Of a stretch of DNA of 64,000 bases, positions 60,501 through 64,000 are shown one piece after another. Position numbers and translations under genes: made by a program. Numbering within the stretch: the first letter of the stretch is position 1; every line of letters starts with the position of its first letter. Origin of the DNA: Parelaphostrongylus tenuis (taxonomy: Eukaryota > Nematoda > Chromadorea > Rhabditida > Metastrongylidae); the NCBI GenBank assembly GCA_019055375.1, contig JAHQIW010005958.1, positions 62,001-126,000 on the forward strand, given 5' to 3'. The notes under the pieces were generated by a model. The model made no database searches, was not told where the DNA came from, and was given only the letters and a program-made list of their open reading frames with translations.

Positions 60501-63392
60501 TCTTCTTGAACGTCCGTAGAACATTCTTTGGGCGAATCTTCTTCCAATCTTGAGGATAACCTGGCTGCGTCATTCTATAGGGCGTTGTTGTTGACTGCCG
60601 GAGAGAGTTGGAGAAAGGGGGGAAGGCGCAACTCGGTTTCACGCGCCGCGAAAAGCATCACAACCAATCGGCAACGGCGCCCCACAATAAGTGCGACAGA
60701 TCTTGGTTCCACAATAAATAATTGAAAGACCTAGGGCAACCAAAAGCTTAGTGTCCCAAAATGGAACTGCAACGGTCCAGCACGCGCTCCCGGATAAGGT
60801 GAAGTGTGAGTTCGAATCCCACCTGACGCAAAAGTTTTTGCACACCACTCTACATATCGGGTAAATTGAAGCTGTTGTGTGATTGAACATTCTTCTGCTG
60901 GGATCATAGAAGTGTTTGACTGAGCAAACTGCAGAGACAGGTCTTGATGACCTTTCGAAGCTCCGAAGAAGGCGGGACTCGCCGAAACGCCAGCCGCGTG
61001 TTGTTATTCTACTTACTAAACTTCTATACTGTATTATTCTGCTGCATTACTATTGTATTCAATAAATACTATTACAACCAACCTCGTAAGTGCTTAACAT
61101 AGAAAAACCGCTCTTCAAATTCGAAAAAAATTTTGGATTTCAGATTCTCGTCAATCTCATCGCCAAGGAAGAAGGATATTTTGATTTGTTTCCCTATATA
61201 AAACGATGCGCTTTAGATATTATTTGCGGTAAGTAAAAGTTTCCTTGAATAAAGGAATGATTTTTCTTTTTTTTTTTACCTTTAGAGACTTTTCATAATC
61301 AACTTTATATTTGTTGATCAAAGTTCAAAACACCGACGTTAACATTTTAATCTCTATTTAATACTTTGTTGTAAGTAGGAATAAAACAAGTGAAGTAAAT
61401 AGAAATTAGTTGAAAATCACACAAAATCTATTATATTAGCCATAACAGAAAATAATATTTTATTCATTAGTTCCGCGATCAAATTTAGACAGGCACATTG
61501 GCGTCTTCTTCCTCGACGTTTCTCCCACATATCATTTTGATGGAAGAGAGTCAAGTAATTAATACCAATGTAAAACACGGCATTGCACGATGCTTACCTG
61601 TCATAAGAATATGCAAGAGTCAATGCAACTTTCACAAGAATCAAGACCGAAAGCAGCTATTTATCTACCAATAAAATAATTTATCAGTTCTCCCCTACTT
61701 ATACCACCTTTGTAACAACTTGTCATCGAGTAACTTCAACACCCACCAATGAAATTTTCATTAGTTCCATCTGTTTGAGGGAAATAGAAAACTTTCATAT
61801 CTGCAATGATATGCTTTTAATGTTTACATTAAGGATGTCCAGTGGTTGTTTGCTAGAATCTGAACCTAGTAAGGGCTTGTTTTGAAGTGAGCTTTTGGAA
61901 GAGAGTGTCAATCTCATTGATTTGGGTAATCCAGATGAGTTGTGAGTTCTGCCACACAACAAAATTCCACATCCTTGGGCATCCATAGTTAGCTCACTTT
62001 ACATTTCTATACGAAGGATCGTTCAAGGGAGTTCATCTAGATCATGAAACAACCCTATATTTATGAATCTTGCTAATATTCAAAGATTACTTTGGAATTC
62101 TTCCAATATGCAGAAACAGCTATGGGAACGGCAATAATAGTCAGACTAATGGTAACAGTGAGTACGTCCAGGCTGTGCAAAGACTGACCTCAATTCTTTG
62201 GAAATATCAAAGGTGGGATGCCTCTCATTTCTGTTATATTTCCTACTATGAGTGTTTGTTTTTCTGTGCAAACTTTCATCGATTCCTTAGTTATGGAGCC
62301 CTAGCACAGTGTAAGTTGTATGGGATCAAAATCACAACTTGTTGAAGTTTGAAAGATTTGCTTCAATAAATATTGTCATCAATAATACTTCATCTGAAAC
62401 CCATAAATGTCCATGTTAATCTGACCCGCGGTTGCCATTACGCTTTCTCAAAACTAAGCATCTGGCCTTCCAACGACTTCTCCTTTTTCAAAGACGTTTT
62501 CGTATTGTGAAGGGCCCACCGTGTGCTGTCCACGTGAGATGACGAGTCTCATCTCGTACATAGCTCATACCATCTCATACAATTGGTTTTGCAGTTACCT
62601 AAGGAGACAAAATTTTCCATCTGGATTCGCAAAAAAACTTCACATAAATAAGCTATGAGCATAGAACTCTCGGCGTTGATCAACCTCTGAGAGATGTCCA
62701 AGCATTTGACCTTCATCAGCCTTCGCTAGAAGTTATTGGATGAATAATTGGGATTAACAATGAATGACAGTGGTCCCACCGAAATTTCCATTCTCTTCTG
62801 CCTTCCCTCCTTGACCATTGTCCTAATATTCCAACCGAAAGAATAGAAAACTCGGTAAGCCCGGGCGCTGAATCAAACCATTTACCCCACATGACTATCG
62901 TTAGGGCAATCTCTAACTACAACACCACACGTGCACTTATGCCATGCGTGCAATGTGCCCACATTCGCCGTAGGTGCGAAAGTGAAATCCACTAAGCAAA
63001 ACTTTTTTTTAAAGCATTGTTAACTTTTGTGACATCGTATATTAGTTCACCATCCTTTTCACTCGCAGGTATCCCTTTCTTGTGGCTGGAGCCAATCTGG
63101 TATTTGAGCGGATTGGGATTCGAGTTTTGATCGCCTTGTCAAACTGACAAATGCATTTTACCAGAAAGGTAAGACCACTCACAAATTGCACATAAACGTA
63201 GAAAAAGCGATATTCAGGTTAATTAGCTGAAAGAAAGCGTATTATGGGAGAAGGAGATTTGAAATGAGAACATCGATGACCACCTGAATAGAAAGAAATT
63301 AGCTTTTCTGGACCTTCTATTGCATATGCAACGCTCAGATGGGCTAACCGATGAAGATATAAGAGAAGAAGTCGATACTTTTATGTTCGAAG
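51029..63392 (+). CDS. CYP4-like cytochrome P450, 5' and central part (eight exons)
   Basis: Haem-thiolate monooxygenase of the CYP4 clan, anchored in the ER membrane. Exons: 51029-51206, 54371-54498, 55136-55224, 59383-59482, 61144-61228, 62114-62212, 63069-63168, 63227-63392. Exon 1 begins with ATG and gives a hydrophobic anchor ([17 protein letters not shown]) and the proline-rich hinge [16 protein letters not shown]. Then come [12 protein letters not shown] and [11 protein letters not shown] (exon 2), the stretch ending KWIGTGLLT (exon 3), [20 protein letters not shown] (exon 4, the helix-C WxxxR region), [16 protein letters not shown] (exon 5), ETAMG and [10 protein letters not shown] (exon 6), [15 protein letters not shown] and [13 protein letters not shown] (exon 7), and [20 protein letters not shown] to [13 protein letters not shown] (exon 8). 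Phases join cleanly through exon 5. Exons 6-8 carry frame breaks, described separately. The I-helix AGxxT, ExxR and haem-Cys exons are not in the window, so the gene continues past the right edge. Introns reach 4 kb and are full of repeats. Confidence 0.88.
51400..51600 (-). repeat. tRNA-like repeat, family C, in P450 intron 1
   Basis: GTTGAGTGATGTGCAAAAG, GCGTGCTAACCAGTTGCAC and TACCAACGCCTGATTTGCC match family C on the reverse strand. Confidence 0.65.
51605..51890 (-). mobile_element. SINE family E, in P450 intron 1
   Basis: GGACACTTTACTGATCCGTC, CAATCTCGAGGATAGCCTGG, CTGAATGCCGAAGAGGCTTA and CACGCGCGCCGCGAGGAACA, then the head CATCACAGCCACTCGGTCAC. Near full length. Confidence 0.7.
52600..52740 (+). 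repeat. tRNA-like repeat, family C, in P450 intron 1
   Basis: Contains GATAGTGCAACGATTCAGC, GCCCCCGGATAGGGT and GGGTTCAAATCCCAGCTAAC, then AATCACTCTACATTATTGGG. Good A- and B-box matches. Confidence 0.7.
52865..53050 (+). repeat. tRNA-like repeat, family C, degraded
   Basis: TTAGCTAGCACGCGCCTCCG, GCGAGTTGAATTCCAGTCTT and CACATCACTCAACATTAAA retain the outline of the family. Confidence 0.55.
53065..53290 (+). mobile_element. SINE related to family D, diverged
   Basis: GATGTAGCATAGTGGTGGGA resembles an A-box head, and ACTTGGTATCAGGCACT and ACTCTTAGAGCATC resemble body parts of family D relatives. Weak. Confidence 0.4.
53720..53880 (-). mobile_element. SINE related to family D, head region
   Basis: CGGCGCAGAGCACCTCTAAC, CATTGTCCCGCACGCGC and GAATCAGGGACCAG read as a reverse-strand tRNA-like head, preceded by GGAAAGATGGAAGGCTAGG. 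It lies in P450 intron 1. Confidence 0.5.
55380..55750. repeat. tRNA-like family C inverted dimer, in P450 intron 3
   Basis: Left unit from GACCGCCTATTGCGGTG with GGGATTCGAACCCAGAC; right unit from GAGCGTCGGTGGTGAAACGG with CGGAAAGAGTACGATCTGGG and CACACCACTCTACATCATTA. Arms are of unequal length. Confidence 0.75.
56285..56640. repeat. tRNA-like family C inverted dimer, in P450 intron 3
   Basis: GTAGAGTGGTGTGCAAAAAC and GCTGGGATTCGAACCCATAC on the left mirror AGTTCGAATCCCAGCTGACG and ACACCACACCACAATATTGG on the right. The two B-boxes are 230 bp apart and face outward. Confidence 0.78.
57488..57604. repeat. Compound AT and GA microsatellite
   Basis: Two long AT runs separated by TATACATGCATATACG-like spacer, ending with a short GA run, in P450 intron 3. 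Reading frames made of YIYIY here are by-products. Confidence 0.9.
58058..58105 (-). repeat. Foldback family A, terminal fragment
   Basis: CCTATAACAGACCACATGAC then ATGTTTGG matches the end of a family A right arm. It is a fragment inside P450 intron 3. Confidence 0.7.
58280..58720 (+). repeat. tRNA-like family C, two units in tandem
   Basis: Two near-identical units in the same orientation, at about 58290-58440 and 58570-58720. Both have GCGATGTGCAAAATGGGCGT, CAGTAGTGTAACGGA, TAGAGCACGCATTC or AAGAGCACGCATTC, and GTGCGGGTTCTAGTCCCGCC. They are the best-preserved promoter boxes of the family in the window. Confidence 0.78.
58790..58990 (+). mobile_element. SINE family D, 5'-truncated copy
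   Basis: Body and tail only: TAGTACCAGACTGG, GGAAGGATAAGCAGCACTGA, GGCCACCGCGAGTCATTGTG and GAGAGCTTTATCCTTTATCT. The tRNA head is missing, as expected of an incomplete reverse transcript. Confidence 0.75.
59640..60085. repeat. Foldback element, family A, copy in P450 intron 4
   Basis: The X block at 59640-59695, then a left arm from GCGCCAACGTGTCATGTGG and a right arm ending CATGACATGTTGGCTCAAAT at about 60070. The centre contains AATAATTTC, TAAAATGTTCGCCGTCGCC and TACTCTTGGTATAAG, shared with the 30 kb copy. Confidence 0.83.
60165..60365. repeat. tRNA-like family C, collapsed inverted dimer
   Basis: Left half GCCGGGATTCGAACAG ... GAACCGTTGCACCACCGAT is directly followed by the inverse TCGGTCCAGCACACGCTCCC, GAGATCTGGGTTGG and CACACCACTCTACATTACTG. 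The loop has been lost. Confidence 0.7.
60370..60720 (-). mobile_element. SINE family E, in P450 intron 4
   Basis: TTTGACACTTTATTGATCC at the tail, an internal duplication (CTTCACAGT and TTTCACAGT blocks), CAATCTTGAGGATAACCTGG, then CACGCGCCGCGAAAAGCATC and ACAACCAATCGGCAACGGCG at the head. Confidence 0.72.
60755..60880 (+). repeat. tRNA-like repeat, family C
   Basis: AACTGCAACGGTCCAGCACG, CTCCCGGATAAGGTGAAGTG and GAGTTCGAATCCCACCTGAC, then CACACCACTCTACATATCGG. Intact boxes. Confidence 0.72.
62114..63392 (+). pseudogene. P450 exons 6-8 with single-base frame breaks
   Basis: Three neighbouring exons of the CYP4-like gene each need a one-base correction to read through, while their splice sites are intact. 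Exon 6 (62114-62212) is 99 nt where phase needs 100: ETAMG is in one frame and [11 protein letters not shown] in another. Exon 7 (63069-63168) shifts at the four-T run at 63124-63127, between GFEF and DRLV, and probably again near its start before FLWLEP. Exon 8 (63227-63392) is 166 nt where phase needs 165: [11 protein letters not shown] and [11 protein letters not shown] are in different frames around a three-A run near 63262. Protein similarity is high on both sides of each break. Either these are base-call errors in A/T runs of the assembly, or the gene is a very recent pseudogene. Sequence alone does not decide. Confidence 0.7.
62650..62965 (-). mobile_element. SINE related to family D, in P450 intron 6
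   Basis: GGCGTTGATCAACCTCTGAG and AGATGTCCAAGCATTTG at one end, and CGGGCGCTGAATCAAACCAT with ACTACAACACCACACG near the tRNA-like head at the other. Diverged. Confidence 0.45.
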
Positions 63393-64000
63393 GTGGTTAT
63401 TATATGTTTCAATTTGATTTATTGGTTACTTAGTTATCTGTTTTAGATATCACTATCGATACCAAGTCAAGAGTGCATTTGAGTACCTCTGTCATCACTT
63501 TTCTTAGAAGAACACATGTCAAAATGCACATAAATCTGGCGACACACCCTGTTTTGTGATGCAAATGCATAGTAGCTTCAATACCAGATTGATAATGACA
63601 GAACCTCGGAATCTGTGACATCTAATTAAACATGACAATAAGCTTATAATCCTTATCCTTATCTAATGAAAGTGAGGCCGTCATTAGTAGTTTTCAAATA
63701 GCTGGGCCTTATTAAATGTGAAGCCTGTGTTTTGGGTATCACAACGTATTTTGATCACAGTAACACAATGTCTAACTGGTTAGAGTAAACATGGAAAGTA
63801 TGAGCCAAGTCAAGCAGGGGCAGTCTAGCCCACGCACCCACCTACGCTTCAGGTAACTGTAAGATCTCTTTTACTCAGTCTCTAACTCCATATTTCCCAT
63901 ATCGAGATGCGCCACGCGGGTTTATGACTAACCTAACGAAGATCTCTTTAGGAGGAATTTGATGATGACCAGGCAATTTTATTTCCACGCAAGCGAATAC

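Overview
The window is AT-rich nuclear DNA from a parasitic nematode, most likely a strongylid of the hookworm type. The evidence is two nematode-type globin genes, a CYP4-like P450 with many short exons, a degraded RTE-like retrotransposon and many mariner remnants. There are no bacterial operons. Genes are split by long introns filled with repeats, so single open reading frames give a poor picture; the gene models below were built by eye from splice sites, phase and family motifs.

Layout. 0-9.5 kb: foldback elements and tRNA-like repeats, with one weak candidate first exon near 5.1 kb. 9.7-16.9 kb: globin gene 1 on the + strand, five recognisable exons, with a 5.2-kb intron holding a palindromic element and pieces of LINE and mariner. 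16.9-20.7 kb: spacer with a head-on pair of mariner 3' ends. 20.7-29.0 kb: globin gene 2 on the - strand, tail to tail with gene 1 and with the same intron positions and phases. 29.1-40 kb: repeats, mariner relics, a second copy of the palindromic element, and a few unassigned candidate exons. 40.2-44.2 kb: a dead RTE-like retrotransposon lying between inverted arms of a foldback family. 44.4-46.1 kb: a tRNA-derived SINE, a mariner transposase relic and another SINE. 46.2-51.0 kb: little that I can assign. 51.0-63.4 kb: a CYP4-like cytochrome P450 on the + strand, eight exons seen, running off the right end before the haem-binding exons.

The globins are oxygen-binding haem proteins and the P450 is an ER-anchored monooxygenase; no shared pathway is implied. 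The most notable observations are: (1) the mirrored globin pair; (2) single-base length changes, several in short A or T runs, that break otherwise well-conserved exons of globin 1 and of P450 exons 6-8, pointing to assembly error or recent decay; (3) a palindromic repeat family flanked by 16-17-bp direct repeats and ending in a T-run, which looks like retroposition rather than a cut-and-paste MITE; (4) a LINE enclosed by long inverted arms; and (5) tRNA-like repeats that occur as inverted dimers.
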